A stretch of 64,000 nucleotides of DNA from Frateuria_A sp051900425 (GCF_051900425.1 NZ_JBHZGK010000005.1:124001-188000), one strand, 5' to 3'; positions 37,335-50,393 are shown, numbered from the stretch's first letter. Notes: generated by a model not told the origin, from the letters alone. Numbers and translations are program-made.

Positions 37335-38675
37335 GTGCCGACGACTGCTTCCATCCTGCTCGTTGACGACGACCTTCAATTCCTAGACGTGGTAACCGCC
37401 TTTGCCGAACCGAAAGACTGCACTGTTACCGGCGCCACGAGTCTGGCCCATGCGCTCAAGCTCACCGCCGAACAACGGTTCGACCTGCTGTTGCTCGACC
37501 TGTCGCTGCCTGACGGCAACGGCCTGGAACTGATCGGCCGCCTGGACCCCCAACAGACGGGCCAGGTGGTCGTAGTCACTGGACACCCTTCGGTGGAGAC
37601 CGCCGTGCGTGCGCTGCAACTGCCCGTGCTCGACTACATGATCAAGCCGATCGAGGGCACGCAACTCAACCGCCTGCTCGACCAGGCGATTGCCGCAGCC
37701 AAGCTGCGTGCCGCCTCGCGTGAAGAGACCGAACGTTGCGGGGAACTGATCGGCGCCAGCGCGGTGATGCAGCGGCTGTTCGAGAAGATCCGCCGCGTGG
37801 CGCCCCTGGACGTCACGGTGCTGATCCACGGCGAGAGCGGCACCGGCAAGGAGCTGGCCGCGCGCGCGCTGCACCAGTACAGCGAACGCAGCGGTCGCTT
37901 TGTCGCGGTCAATTGCGGCGCGATTGCACCGGACCTGCTCACCAGCCAGCTGTTCGGCCACGAGCGCGGCAGCTTCACCGGCGCGGTGAAGGACCACGCC
38001 GGCTTCTTCGAGCAGGCGCAGGGCGGCACGCTGTTCCTGGACGAGTGCACGGAGATGCCGCTGCAGCTGCAGACGCACCTGCTGCGCGTGCTGGAGGAGC
38101 GCGACGTCACCCGCGTCGGCGCCAGCGCGAGCAAGCCGGTGGACGTGCGCGTGATCGCCGCGACCAATCGTGATCCGCTGCAGGCGGTGCGCGACGGCGT
38201 GCTGCGCGCGGACCTCTATTACCGACTGATGGATTTCCCGCTGGCGATGCCGCCGCTGCGCGAGCACGCCAGCGACATTCCGCTGCTGGCGCAGCGTTTT
38301 CTGGACCGCCTCAACGAACGCTATGGCACCTCGCGCCGCTTCGCGCCCGATGCGATGCGCCGGTTGCTCGACCACGACTGGCCGGGCAACGCGCGCGAGC
38401 TGAGGCACGCCGTGCAGCGCGCCTGGGTCATGTCCGGGGAGGAGCTGGACATGCGCATCGCCCAGCAACCCCAACACCCTCTGCACCAGGCGCACGACCA
38501 CGGCAGCATGCCTTTTCGCATCGGCATGACCATCGAGGAAATGGAAAAGCAGATGCTCCTGCGCACGCTTGCGCATTTCGACAACGACAAGACGCGGACA
38601 GCCGAGGCGCTGGGGGTCAGCCTCAAGACGATCTACAACAAGCTGTCGCGTTACCAGCACGAAGACCGCGAATGA
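37335..38675 (+). CDS. NtrC-family sigma54-dependent response regulator
   Basis: Enhancer-binding protein of 446 aa: receiver domain (LVDDD; phospho-Asp in LLLLDLSLPDG; Lys in MIKPIEG), AAA+ domain with Walker A GESGTGKE, sigma54-contacting loop GSFTGA (a frequent variant of GAFTGA), Walker B GGTLFLDE and arginine-finger region, and a Fis-type helix-turn-helix at the end (KTRTAEALGVSLKTIYNKL). It should activate promoters of the -24/-12 type when phosphorylated. GTG start at 37335. A good -24/-12 site is found 1 kb downstream at 39639. No cognate kinase directly adjoins it, but the hybrid kinase at 33409 is near, and the next gene contains a kinase-like remnant. Confidence 0.94.
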   Translation: MPTTASILLVDDDLQFLDVVTAFAEPKDCTVTGATSLAHALKLTAEQRFDLLLLDLSLPDGNGLELIGRLDPQQTGQVVVVTGHPSVETAVRALQLPVLDYMIKPIEGTQLNRLLDQAIAAAKLRAASREETERCGELIGASAVMQRLFEKIRRVAPLDVTVLIHGESGTGKELAARALHQYSERSGRFVAVNCGAIAPDLLTSQLFGHERGSFTGAVKDHAGFFEQAQGGTLFLDECTEMPLQLQTHLLRVLEERDVTRVGASASKPVDVRVIAATNRDPLQAVRDGVLRADLYYRLMDFPLAMPPLREHASDIPLLAQRFLDRLNERYGTSRRFAPDAMRRLLDHDWPGNARELRHAVQRAWVMSGEELDMRIAQQPQHPLHQAHDHGSMPFRIGMTIEEMEKQMLLRTLAHFDNDKTRTAEALGVSLKTIYNKLSRYQHEDRE

Positions 38676-38676
38676 A

Positions 38677-39396
38677 ATGAACGCACGACCGGCAAGCTCA
38701 GCCATTACCCCCATCCCCCTGCCGCTGCCGACCACGTTGCAAGCGCTCGATGCCTCCTCCGCGGAGGAGGCGATCACCCGCCTGCTGCAGCACGTGAGCC
38801 TGCAATGGCACGCCGAGGTCTGCCTGCTGGTCGCGCCGCACCGGCCCAGCGGACAGGGCCGTTACTGCTGGCAGCTCCCGCCGCCGCCCAGCTCGCGCCG
38901 CGACGCGCGCGCATTGGCCGGGCAGGTCGCGGCGCAGTCGCTGCGCTCGGCGCTCACCGTCGAACGCAGCGACGCGCGCGAGCGCAACGGCAATGCGCGC
39001 CTGCGGGCGATCGCGTTGCCCTGCCGGCGCGCGCGCCGGCCGGCTGCCGCATTGGGCCTGGCGTTGTACCGGCCGCGCATGCTCGATGCCGAGGAGCGCG
39101 CCGCACTGGCGCACGTCGGCGCCTGGCTGGCCGTGCTGCTGCAGCGCGAACGGCGCGAGTCGACCGAGCAGGAACAACAGAGTGCCGATCCGGTGCCGGT
39201 GGTCGATGCGATCAACAACGCGCTCAACGTCATCCTGATGCGCACCGACCTGGCCGCGCTGATGCTCGAGCGCAAGGAACACGCCAGCGTGCTCGCCGTG
39301 CTCAACCAGATCGGCAGCGGCTGCCTGCGCTGCGCGGAACTGGCCCGCGGCCTGCTCGCCGACCCGCGCCCGCTGCGGCGGTCCGAACTCAACTGA
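38677..39396 (+). CDS. Hypothetical protein with kinase-like dimerisation remnant
   Basis: A 239-residue protein starting one base after the NtrC-type gene stop (TGAAATG), so co-translated with it. Residues about 20-155 look like a GAF-type sensor fold. The C-terminal part, DAINNALNVILMRTDLAAL, resembles the HisKA segment of histidine kinases (FNNLLxVIxGxxEL) but lacks the phospho-accepting His, and no ATPase domain follows. It may modulate the regulator or dock with another kinase. The assignment is structural analogy only; no family is recognised with certainty. Confidence 0.75.
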   Translation: MNARPASSAITPIPLPLPTTLQALDASSAEEAITRLLQHVSLQWHAEVCLLVAPHRPSGQGRYCWQLPPPPSSRRDARALAGQVAAQSLRSALTVERSDARERNGNARLRAIALPCRRARRPAAALGLALYRPRMLDAEERAALAHVGAWLAVLLQRERRESTEQEQQSADPVPVVDAINNALNVILMRTDLAALMLERKEHASVLAVLNQIGSGCLRCAELARGLLADPRPLRRSELN

Positions 39397-39738
39397 CCCC
39401 TCCTTTCCCGGCCGGGAATCTGCCCCGCCGGCGGCCTGCCGAAGCTTCGGCGATGGCTCTTTCCGCCCAAACGTCTAGCCGTGCTCCACACGGCCGTCAC
39501 CGCACGTAGCTGCCCATGTCGGCAACTTTTCCAAGCGGCTTTGTAGTTTTGCCGCGACCGCTTGCGAGCAGGCGCGACAGCACCCGTCCTGTCGACGACG
39601 TTGGCCGCGAAACGGCGGCGTTCGCCGCACTTCCAGACTGGCATGGATGTTGCCACCACACGGCAGCCGTCGCGCAACGCGGCGCGCCGTCGGGCCCCCC
39701 ACTGCTCGACGTCCCCGAACGCATGAGAGAGCACCCAC
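39397..39738. other. Regulatory intergenic region upstream of the KGG gene
   Basis: No gene is seen. The region holds two 14-base perfect palindromes, TTCCCGGCCGGGAA (39405-39418) and GCCGAAGCTTCGGC (39438-39451), whose centres are 33 bases apart, and the -24/-12 promoter at 39639. The palindromes could be enhancer sites for the NtrC-family regulator or belong to a terminator of the preceding operon. Confidence 0.55.
39639..39653 (+). promoter_or_regulatory. Sigma54 (-24/-12) promoter
   Basis: TGGCATG-GATG-TTGC matches the consensus TGGCACG-N4-TTGC at all but one base. The invariant GG (39640-39641) and GC (39652-39653) are separated by exactly ten bases. The start of transcription would be near 39665, giving a leader of about 75 bases before the KGG gene. 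Confidence 0.7.
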
Positions 39739-40032
39739 ATGTCCAGCAAGAATCCAGGCAGCAGCACCAGCAAGCGCGGCTTCGCCAGCATGGACGAGGA
39801 GCGCCAGCGCGAGATCGCCAGCGAAGGCGGTCGTGCAGCGCACGCCAGCGGCCATGCCCACCAGTTCACGTCCGAGGAAGCGCGCCGGGCCGGCCAGAAG
39901 GGCGGCGAGGCGGTGAGCGCCAACCGCGAACACATGGCGGCGATCGGCCGCAAGGGCGGCGAAGCCAGCCACGGCCGCCGCGGCGACACCAAGTCCGCCC
40001 GGTCGGGCCAGAAGAACGAGGAAGGCGACTGA
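39739..40032 (+). CDS. KGG-repeat stress protein (YciG/con-10-like)
   Basis: A 97-residue hydrophilic protein with the repeats of the stress-induced KGG family: KRGFASMDEERQREIASEGG, GQKGGEAVS and GRKGGEAS. It has no signal peptide or hydrophobic core and is likely intrinsically disordered, as in small proteins induced in stationary phase or desiccation. The ribosome site GAGAGAG lies upstream of ATG 39739. It is the first gene after the sigma54 promoter and is followed at 52 bases by a DUF4142 gene, a common pairing in stress islands. Confidence 0.9.
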   Translation: MSSKNPGSSTSKRGFASMDEERQREIASEGGRAAHASGHAHQFTSEEARRAGQKGGEAVSANREHMAAIGRKGGEASHGRRGDTKSARSGQKNEEGD

Positions 40033-40083
40033 TCGCGCGCCACCCAAAACCAGGGGCCGCAGACCATCCACGAGGAAAAGCAC

Positions 40084-40734
40084 ATGACCATACGACCCAT
40101 CAGCCTGGTGCTCGGCACCGTGCTGCTGGCCGGCCTGTCCTGCAGCGCGTTCGCGCAGAGCAGCACGGGCCAGGACAGCAGCGACGCCATGACCCACAGC
40201 ATGCAGAGCGACGGCAGCCACGACGCGATGTTCATGCGCGAGGCGGCCGCGGCCAACATGGCCGAGATCCAGGCCGGGCGCATCGCGCTGGACAAGTCCA
40301 GCAACGCGCAGGTCAAGCAGCTGGCCCAGCGCATCATCGATGACCACACCAAAGCCGGCGACCAGCTGATGAGCATCGCCCAGCGCAAGCAGGTCTCCCT
40401 GCCCACCGAGCCGATGCCGATGCAGAAGCAGGAGGCCGACCACCTGAAGTCGCTCAGCGGCTCGGCGTTCGACAAGGCCTATGCGCAGGCGATGGTCAAG
40501 GACCACCGCAAGGCGATCAAGCTGTTCGGCATGGAAAGCGCCAGCGGCAGCGATCCGGATCTGAAGCAGTTCGCCAGCACCACGCTGCCGGCGCTGAAGA
40601 CACACCTGCAGATGGCCGAGCAGCTCCCGGGCGGAAGCGGCATGCACCACGACGCGATGGACCACCACAGCGCCACCCCGATGGACGACAACGGTTCGAT
40701 GGGCATGCCCGCCTCCGGCAGCAGCACGCACTGA
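40084..40734 (+). CDS. DUF4142 exported protein
   Basis: A 216-residue protein with a clear signal peptide (cleavage after SAFAQ, about residue 24) and a DUF4142 four-helix domain (about 48-185): FMREAAAANMAEIQAGRIAL, LAQRIIDDHTKAGDQL and AQAMVKDHRKAIKLF. This ferritin-like fold protein is often linked to stress or metal response. Both ends of the mature chain are rich in Met and His (MTHSMQSDGSH, MHHDAMDHHSATPM), which suggests metal binding, in keeping with the metallothionein-like gene 4 bases downstream. A good ribosome site (GAGGAAAAG) precedes ATG 40084. Confidence 0.9.
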   Translation: MTIRPISLVLGTVLLAGLSCSAFAQSSTGQDSSDAMTHSMQSDGSHDAMFMREAAAANMAEIQAGRIALDKSSNAQVKQLAQRIIDDHTKAGDQLMSIAQRKQVSLPTEPMPMQKQEADHLKSLSGSAFDKAYAQAMVKDHRKAIKLFGMESASGSDPDLKQFASTTLPALKTHLQMAEQLPGGSGMHHDAMDHHSATPMDDNGSMGMPASGSSTH

Positions 40735-40738
40735 CGCC

Positions 40739-40918
40739 ATGAACGCCACCGCCCACCAGCGCTGCGCCCACCCGGCCTGCCGCTGCAGTGTGCCCGTGGG
40801 CGACACCTACTGCTCCGAGCACTGCCGCCAGACAGTCGACGAGCCGGCCGAAGGTCCCTGCGGGTGCGGGCATGCGCCCTGCGAGCCGGGCAACGGGCCC
40901 AGGGATCGACCGGGCTGA
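40739..40918 (+). CDS. Metallothionein-like small Cys-rich protein
   Basis: A 59-residue protein, below the usual length cut-off. It contains eight Cys (9, 14, 16, 25, 29, 41, 43, 48) and three interspersed His (11, 28, 45): CAHPACRCSV, YCSEHC and CGCGHAPC. The CxC and YCxxxC spacings resemble bacterial SmtA/BmtA metallothioneins, which bind Zn, Cd or Cu, including the central Tyr-Cys pair of the zinc-finger half. It starts 4 bases after the DUF4142 stop, so it is probably in the same transcript, and the DUF4142 protein is itself His/Met-rich. No separate ribosome site is obvious. Metal binding is inferred from spacing. Confidence 0.72.
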   Translation: MNATAHQRCAHPACRCSVPVGDTYCSEHCRQTVDEPAEGPCGCGHAPCEPGNGPRDRPG

Positions 40919-40943
40919 TCCTCGGGAGGGCTCCAAGCCCGTC

Positions 40944-41792
40944 CTACGGGGTTTGCGCCAGCCACGACTCCAGCCGGGCCAGCACCCGGCTGCGGCCGGG
41001 TTCGGCCTCGTTGAAGAGTTCGTGGAAGAGATCCTCGTACACGTGCGTCGTGAGGTGGCCGCTGACCTGGGCCGCCGCGGCGAACGCATGGCTCCCGCGC
41101 GCATCGACCAGGCGGTCGGCGCCGGCCACCAGCAGCAGCGTCGGCACCGGCAGCGTGGCGGCCAGCGCGATGCAGTGCCGGCCGCTCTCGAAGATGAAGC
41201 GCGCCAGCCGCGGCGTGATCCAGCCCGATCGCAGCGGGTCGTGCCGGTAGGCATCGACCACGGCCGCCTCGTGCGACAACGCCTCGAACGGCAGGCCGCT
41301 GCGCAGGGGCAGGTTCGGCAGCGCGCGTGCGAGCCGCGTGGCCAGCGCCTGCTCCCAGGCCGGCGTCCAGGCCCGCAGCGCCGGCGAGGAGAGCACCAGC
41401 GCGGGCGGCGCCACCCGCCTGTCGAGTACCGCGCGCAAGGCGACCAGGCCGCCCATGCTGTGGCCCAGCAGTACCGGCGGCGCAGGCAGCGTGGCGGCGA
41501 AGCCGTCGTACACCTCGGCCAGGTCGTCGATCAGCTCCAGCGGCCTGGACAGTGCCCCGCGCCGGCCGGGCGTGCGCCCATGCCCGCGCTGGTCGTAGCT
41601 GCGCACCGCGTAGCCGCGTGCATTGAACCAGGCGGCCAACAGTCCGTAGCGGCCGGCGTGTTCGCCCAGCCCGTGCACGATCAGCAGCCCGGCGCGGGCG
41701 CCCTCCCGCGGCCAGTCGTGCACGCATAGCTGCCGGCCGTCGGCCAGCGCCAACCGGCCGAGCGTCTCCCTGTCTGCCTGCCGTGCATCCAC
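40944..41792 (-). CDS. Alpha/beta hydrolase, monoacylglycerol lipase-like
   Basis: Soluble serine hydrolase of 282 aa (Hydrolase_4 family). The oxyanion strand is IVHGLGEHAGRYG, the nucleophile elbow GHSMGG, the Asp region VAGADRLVD and the catalytic His in YEDLFHELFNE, an arrangement like monoglyceride lipases/lysophospholipases. GTG start at 41792 with GGAGAGCGAGG upstream. No signal peptide, so cytoplasmic. It is divergent from the helicase gene and not in an operon. The exact substrate is unknown. Confidence 0.9.
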   Translation of the reverse strand: MDARQADRETLGRLALADGRQLCVHDWPREGARAGLLIVHGLGEHAGRYGLLAAWFNARGYAVRSYDQRGHGRTPGRRGALSRPLELIDDLAEVYDGFAATLPAPPVLLGHSMGGLVALRAVLDRRVAPPALVLSSPALRAWTPAWEQALATRLARALPNLPLRSGLPFEALSHEAAVVDAYRHDPLRSGWITPRLARFIFESGRHCIALAATLPVPTLLLVAGADRLVDARGSHAFAAAAQVSGHLTTHVYEDLFHELFNEAEPGRSRVLARLESWLAQTP

Positions 41793-41912
41793 GCGCCTGC
41801 CTCGCTCTCCACCGGTTCCTTAAGCTAGCCCGACGGCGCCATCCTGAACAGGCTCGAAGTGTGAGACAGGCGCCCCATATCATCGGGACACGCCCCCGCC
41901 GTCGTCGCCGCC

Positions 41913-46724
<4,812 letters not shown>

Positions 46725-46730
46725 GGACAT

Positions 46731-46789
46731 GGTGGGCTGAAGCCCACCCTACGGGTGCGCGGCCGATCGTAGGTGGGCTTCAGCCCACC
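46731..46789. repeat. Inverted GGTGGGCTGAAGCCCACC repeat pair
   Basis: Two palindromic units, GGTGGGCTGAAGCCCACCCTAC at 46731 and its inverse, CGTAGGTGGGCTTCAGCCCACC at 46768-46789, face each other across 14 bases. The pair lies just after the lhr stop and before the convergent NTF2-like gene, so it may also act as a bidirectional transcription terminator. The same unit recurs at 50301-50368. Confidence 0.85.
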
Positions 46790-46800
46790 GGCCACCCGCC

Positions 46801-47172
46801 TCAGTCGCTGATATCGGCGACGTGGATCAGCAGCCCGTCATGCACTCGGAATTCGCTGCGCCCGTTGAGCGCGATCACCTGCCCGGCGCGCGCGCCGTTG
46901 GGCAGGTCCAGCGCGAACACGCCCTCGAAGGCGATGCCCGCCTGCGCCACGCCGTGGCTCTCGGCGTAGCTGGTCACCGTCTGGCGGCGTCGCGCGAACA
47001 GCGGCAAGGTGCTCTGCGCCAGCCGGCGAAACTCCTCGATGCCTTGCGTGCGCACCGTGGTGACGCCCGCGGTGATGTTCTCGAAGGTCACCTGCGGATG
47101 CAGCGTGGCCAGCATGCCGTCCACGTCCAGGCGGTTGTAGGCGTCGATGTAGCGGTCGATCAGGGCGCGCAT
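46801..47172 (-). CDS. NTF2/SnoaL-like protein
   Basis: A 123-residue single-domain protein of the NTF2-like/SnoaL fold: IDRYIDAYNRLDVDGMLATLHPQVTFENI at the N-terminus is the typical opening helix and strand, and the last strands (SEFRVHDGLLIHVADISD) complete the cone. Members bind small molecules or act as isomerases; nothing here indicates a substrate. It stands alone, convergent with lhr. No signal peptide. Confidence 0.85.
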   Translation of the reverse strand: MRALIDRYIDAYNRLDVDGMLATLHPQVTFENITAGVTTVRTQGIEEFRRLAQSTLPLFARRRQTVTSYAESHGVAQAGIAFEGVFALDLPNGARAGQVIALNGRSEFRVHDGLLIHVADISD

Positions 47173-47320
47173 GGGAGCTTCGTCGGCGTGGATGCGCCGA
47201 GCATAGCGCGACCCGCGGGCGTCCTTGCATCAGTCCACTCGGGGGCGATGCCTTCCATCCGGCCCGGACGAAAAGAGCATCGCCGCGCAAGCGGGCTCCT
47301 GCAGGAAGAGCGGACGCCCG

Positions 47321-48916
47321 CTACCTGACGTTGTCGGTCTGCTCGATGAAGCGCGCCACGTTGTCATGCAGTTGCTTCAACGAGTCCTCGTGCGCGTAGA
47401 CCATGTGCCCGGACGGATACCACGCGTAGGAAATGTTCTTGCGCAGCGAGTCCGGGATCGGCAGGTGGCTCATCTCGTACTCGGCCGCGAAATAGGGCGT
47501 GGCCAGGTCGTAGTAACCGCCGTTGAGGAACACCTTCAGATCGGGGTTGGTCTTCATCGCGACCGCCAGGTCCGGCATCACGTTGGTCGACTGCTGCAGC
47601 GCTTCGCCGTGCACGCCCGGCGCCTTGTGCGCGAAGTCCCAGTGGTCGATATCGGCGAACAGCCGGTACTGCAGGCCATCGCCGAACTTCAGCTGCCGGC
47701 GCACATAGTCGTTGAACGCCGAAACGTAGGCCGAGCTGATCGCCGAGGACTGTGGGTCGTACTCGGAATCCTTCGCCAGGGGGTCGAGCGCGGGGCCGGC
47801 AAAGCGGCTGTCCAGGCGGCCGGTGGTGAGCCCGCCATCGAACTGCAGCTCGTGCTCGAACATGCCGCCGGTGACGCGCAGGTCCGCCTTGACCAGGTAA
47901 TCGACCGGCAGGCCGGTGTACTGGTGCAGCTTCTCGGCCACGGCACGCTTGCGTGCCGGGTCCAGGTTCGCCCCCTGCATCAGCGCGCTGGCGTAGTCGC
48001 CCAGCGCGTACTGCTCGACCTCGCGCAGGAACGGTTCCAGCTGTGCCGGCGGCTGCGGCAGCTTGTGGTGGTAGTACGCGGTGGCGGCGAAGGTCGGCAG
48101 CGCCAGCACGTAGGGCAGGTCGACGCCCGGGTTGAACTCCGGACCGTCGATGCTGGTGTCGAAGGAGAGGATCTGCGAAAGCAGGACCACGCCGTTCAGG
48201 TCGACGCTGTCGTCATTCTCCAGAATGTTCGCCAGCACTGCCGAGCGGGTGGTGCCGTAGCTCTCGCCGAACAGGTACTTGGGCGAGTTCCAGCGGCCGT
48301 ACTTCGAGAGGAACTGGGTGATGAACTGGGCGAAGGCCTGGCCGTCGCCATCGACGCCGTAGACGGCCTTCTTGCGCTTGTCAATCTGCTCGTCGCGCTT
48401 GGCCTTGTCCTTCTCGTCGGCGACCAGGCGCGAGAAGCCGGCGCCAGGGGCGTCGATGAACACCAGGTCGGAAGCATCGAGCAGGCTGTAGTCGTTGTTG
48501 ACCAGGCCGTAGGGCGCCGCCGGGGTGTGGCTGTCGTCGCTGGTGACCACGCGCCTGGGGCCGAATGCGCCCATGTGCAGCCATACCGTCGCCGAGCCGG
48601 GACCGCCGTTGTAGATGAAGGTGATCGGCCGCCGCGTCGGATCCACGCCCTGCCTGAAGTAGGCGGCGTAGAACATGCTGACGGTCGGGTCGTCGCTCTG
48701 GTCGCCGTGCTCGTGCAGCACCAGCGTACCGGCGACCGCCTTGTAGTCGATGCGCTTGCCCTCGACGGTGACCGAGCCGGCGGTCTCGGCGCTGCGTGGC
48801 TTGGTCAGCGCCGCGTCGGGTTTGCCCTCGTCGGACGGCTTGTCCTTGTCGGCGGCGAAGGCGCCGGGGGCGATCAGCAGCGCGGCCAGCGCCGCGACAA
48901 GGGGAAGCTTGCGCAT
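47321..48916 (-). CDS. Peptidase S10 family serine carboxypeptidase (exported)
   Basis: Exported serine carboxypeptidase-like protein of 531 aa. The signal peptide ends at GAFAA (about residue 21). The S10 hallmarks are present: oxyanion YNGGPGSATVWLHMGAFGP, nucleophile GESYGTTRS, catalytic Asp near FLNGGYYDLATPY and His in YPSGHMVYAHED. It likely trims C-terminal residues from peptides in the periplasm. Start ATG 48916. No operon partners; flanked by the NTF2-like protein and an EamA transporter read in the same direction. Confidence 0.92.
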   Translation of the reverse strand: MRKLPLVAALAALLIAPGAFAADKDKPSDEGKPDAALTKPRSAETAGSVTVEGKRIDYKAVAGTLVLHEHGDQSDDPTVSMFYAAYFRQGVDPTRRPITFIYNGGPGSATVWLHMGAFGPRRVVTSDDSHTPAAPYGLVNNDYSLLDASDLVFIDAPGAGFSRLVADEKDKAKRDEQIDKRKKAVYGVDGDGQAFAQFITQFLSKYGRWNSPKYLFGESYGTTRSAVLANILENDDSVDLNGVVLLSQILSFDTSIDGPEFNPGVDLPYVLALPTFAATAYYHHKLPQPPAQLEPFLREVEQYALGDYASALMQGANLDPARKRAVAEKLHQYTGLPVDYLVKADLRVTGGMFEHELQFDGGLTTGRLDSRFAGPALDPLAKDSEYDPQSSAISSAYVSAFNDYVRRQLKFGDGLQYRLFADIDHWDFAHKAPGVHGEALQQSTNVMPDLAVAMKTNPDLKVFLNGGYYDLATPYFAAEYEMSHLPIPDSLRKNISYAWYPSGHMVYAHEDSLKQLHDNVARFIEQTDNVR

Positions 48917-48992
48917 GGAACGACCTCACGGAGCACACGGAAGCGGCCAGCATAGGCGCGCCCGGCACCCCGTTCATACCCCAGAAGTCACC

Positions 48993-49850
48993 CTAGCCCC
49001 GCGCCAGCAGCGCGATCGCCAGTACGGCCAGGCCCAGTCCCGCGAGGTTGGTGCGCGACAGCCGCTCGCGGAATAGCAGCATGCCCGCCAGCGCACCCAG
49101 GGCCACCACGCCCAGGTTCATGCCGGCGAACACCAGCGCCGGTCGCCCGGGCAAGGCCTGGTGCGCCCGCAGGTAGCACAGGATGTTGCCGAAGTTGAGC
49201 AGGCCGAGCAGCAGGCCCGCGGCCAGGCTGCGGGCGTCAAGCCGTGCCGTCCTGTGCGCCAGCCGCCAGCCCTGCAGGACGATCGAGACCAGCAGCGCCA
49301 GCACGAACATCGCCAGCAGCGCGGCACCGAGGGGCACGCCGGCGGACGCCACGCGCTTGAACAGCACGTCGATCACGCCGAAGCCCAGGAACACCAGCAG
49401 CGGGTAGATCCACCCGCTCGCACCGGACGTCGCATCGCCTCCGGCCGGTCGCCACATCAGGCCTGCCAGTGCCGCCAGGCCGGCGGCCATCCCCCAGCCC
49501 TTGGCCGCGCTCAGCGGTTCGCCGAACAGCACGAACGCCGCGAGCAGCGAAATGAGCAGCGACAGCCGCTGCGCCACGTCGGAGCGCACGATGCCGGCGT
49601 GGCGCACCGAGCCGGCCAGCGCCAGGAAGATGGTCGGCAGCAGCAGGCCCAGACCGACCAACGCGGGCCACGCCGCGGTTGCGACATGCAGCGCCGACGT
49701 TGCCGGCGCGAACACCAGCGCACTGGCCGTGGCGGCGACCACATAGTTCCAGGCGATCGCCTGGCCGACGTCGATGTCCAGCCGGCGGGCGAGCTTGAGC
49801 AGCACCGAAACCAGCACGCTGCACAGCGCGGCGGCCAGGAGGAAGGGCAT
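48993..49850 (-). CDS. EamA/DMT-family membrane transporter
   Basis: Drug/metabolite-transporter-like protein of 285 aa with ten hydrophobic segments arranged as two similar halves (EamA domains about 1-135 and 148-283). Motifs LFGEPLSAAKGWGMAAGL and LLFRERLSRTNLAGLGLAV sit at the equivalent ends of the two halves, as in the family. The upstream open frame to 50363 has no membrane-protein features; ATG 49850 with a GGAGG-like site close by starts the first helix. The substrate is unknown. Confidence 0.87.
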   Translation of the reverse strand: MPFLLAAALCSVLVSVLLKLARRLDIDVGQAIAWNYVVAATASALVFAPATSALHVATAAWPALVGLGLLLPTIFLALAGSVRHAGIVRSDVAQRLSLLISLLAAFVLFGEPLSAAKGWGMAAGLAALAGLMWRPAGGDATSGASGWIYPLLVFLGFGVIDVLFKRVASAGVPLGAALLAMFVLALLVSIVLQGWRLAHRTARLDARSLAAGLLLGLLNFGNILCYLRAHQALPGRPALVFAGMNLGVVALGALAGMLLFRERLSRTNLAGLGLAVLAIALLARG

Positions 49851-49955
49851 GGCGGAGGATCCGGGAAAAACCGAAGGATAAGGGAGGCACGTTCCGGCGG
49901 GGCAGAGTGCCGCCCGCCTGGCGCATGATGTGCGCCTTGAGAACGGGAGGCTTCC

Positions 49956-50264
49956 ATGCTCGAACTTCGACCGACCTGCGAACACTGCAACAAGGCGCTG
50001 CCGCCGGCGTCGACCGAGGCGCGCATCTGCTCGTTCGAATGCACCTTCTGCCATGGCTGCGTCGAAGGCGTACTGCAGGGCGTGTGCCCGAACTGCGGCG
50101 GCGGTTTCGTGCCGCGGCCGGTGCGGCCGGCGCACGACTGGAAGAACGGCAACTTCCTCGGGCGCTATCCCGCCACGGGCAAGGTCACGCACAAGCCGGT
50201 GGACGCGCTGGCCCACCGGGAACTGGTCGGCCGCCTGGCGGCCATGGCGCCGCACGAACGTTGA
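49956..50264 (+). CDS. DUF1272 zinc-binding protein
   Basis: A 102-residue protein whose N-terminal half matches DUF1272: LELRPTCEHCNKALPP, ICSFECTFCHGC and GVCPNCGGGF, a set of eight Cys expected to hold zinc. The tail has NGNFLGRYPATGKVTHKPV. Ribosome site GGGAGG precedes ATG 49956. The family is widespread in Proteobacteria with unknown function. It is a single gene, divergent from the EamA transporter. Confidence 0.9.
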   Translation: MLELRPTCEHCNKALPPASTEARICSFECTFCHGCVEGVLQGVCPNCGGGFVPRPVRPAHDWKNGNFLGRYPATGKVTHKPVDALAHRELVGRLAAMAPHER

Positions 50265-50300
50265 GCGCCCGATGGTGCGTGGTCGCTCGAACCGGGCCGC

Positions 50301-50368
50301 GTAGGGTGGGCTTGAGCCCACCACCGATCCGGCCGGGTCGAACGGCGGTGGGCTGAAGCCCACCCTAC
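50301..50368. repeat. Inverted GTAGGGTGGGCTTGAGCCCACC repeat pair
   Basis: GTAGGGTGGGCTTGAGCCCACC (50301-50322) faces GGTGGGCTGAAGCCCACCCTAC (50347-50368). The units are of the same family as at 46731-46789 and sit between the 3' ends of the DUF1272 gene and the eda gene. Confidence 0.87.
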
Positions 50369-50393
50369 GAAGCGGTCGCAGGCTTCGATCGCT

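Noticed and set aside
40919..40943. Possible terminator between the metallothionein-like gene and the hydrolase
   Set aside because: Only a short GC-rich stretch without a convincing stem-loop or T-run.
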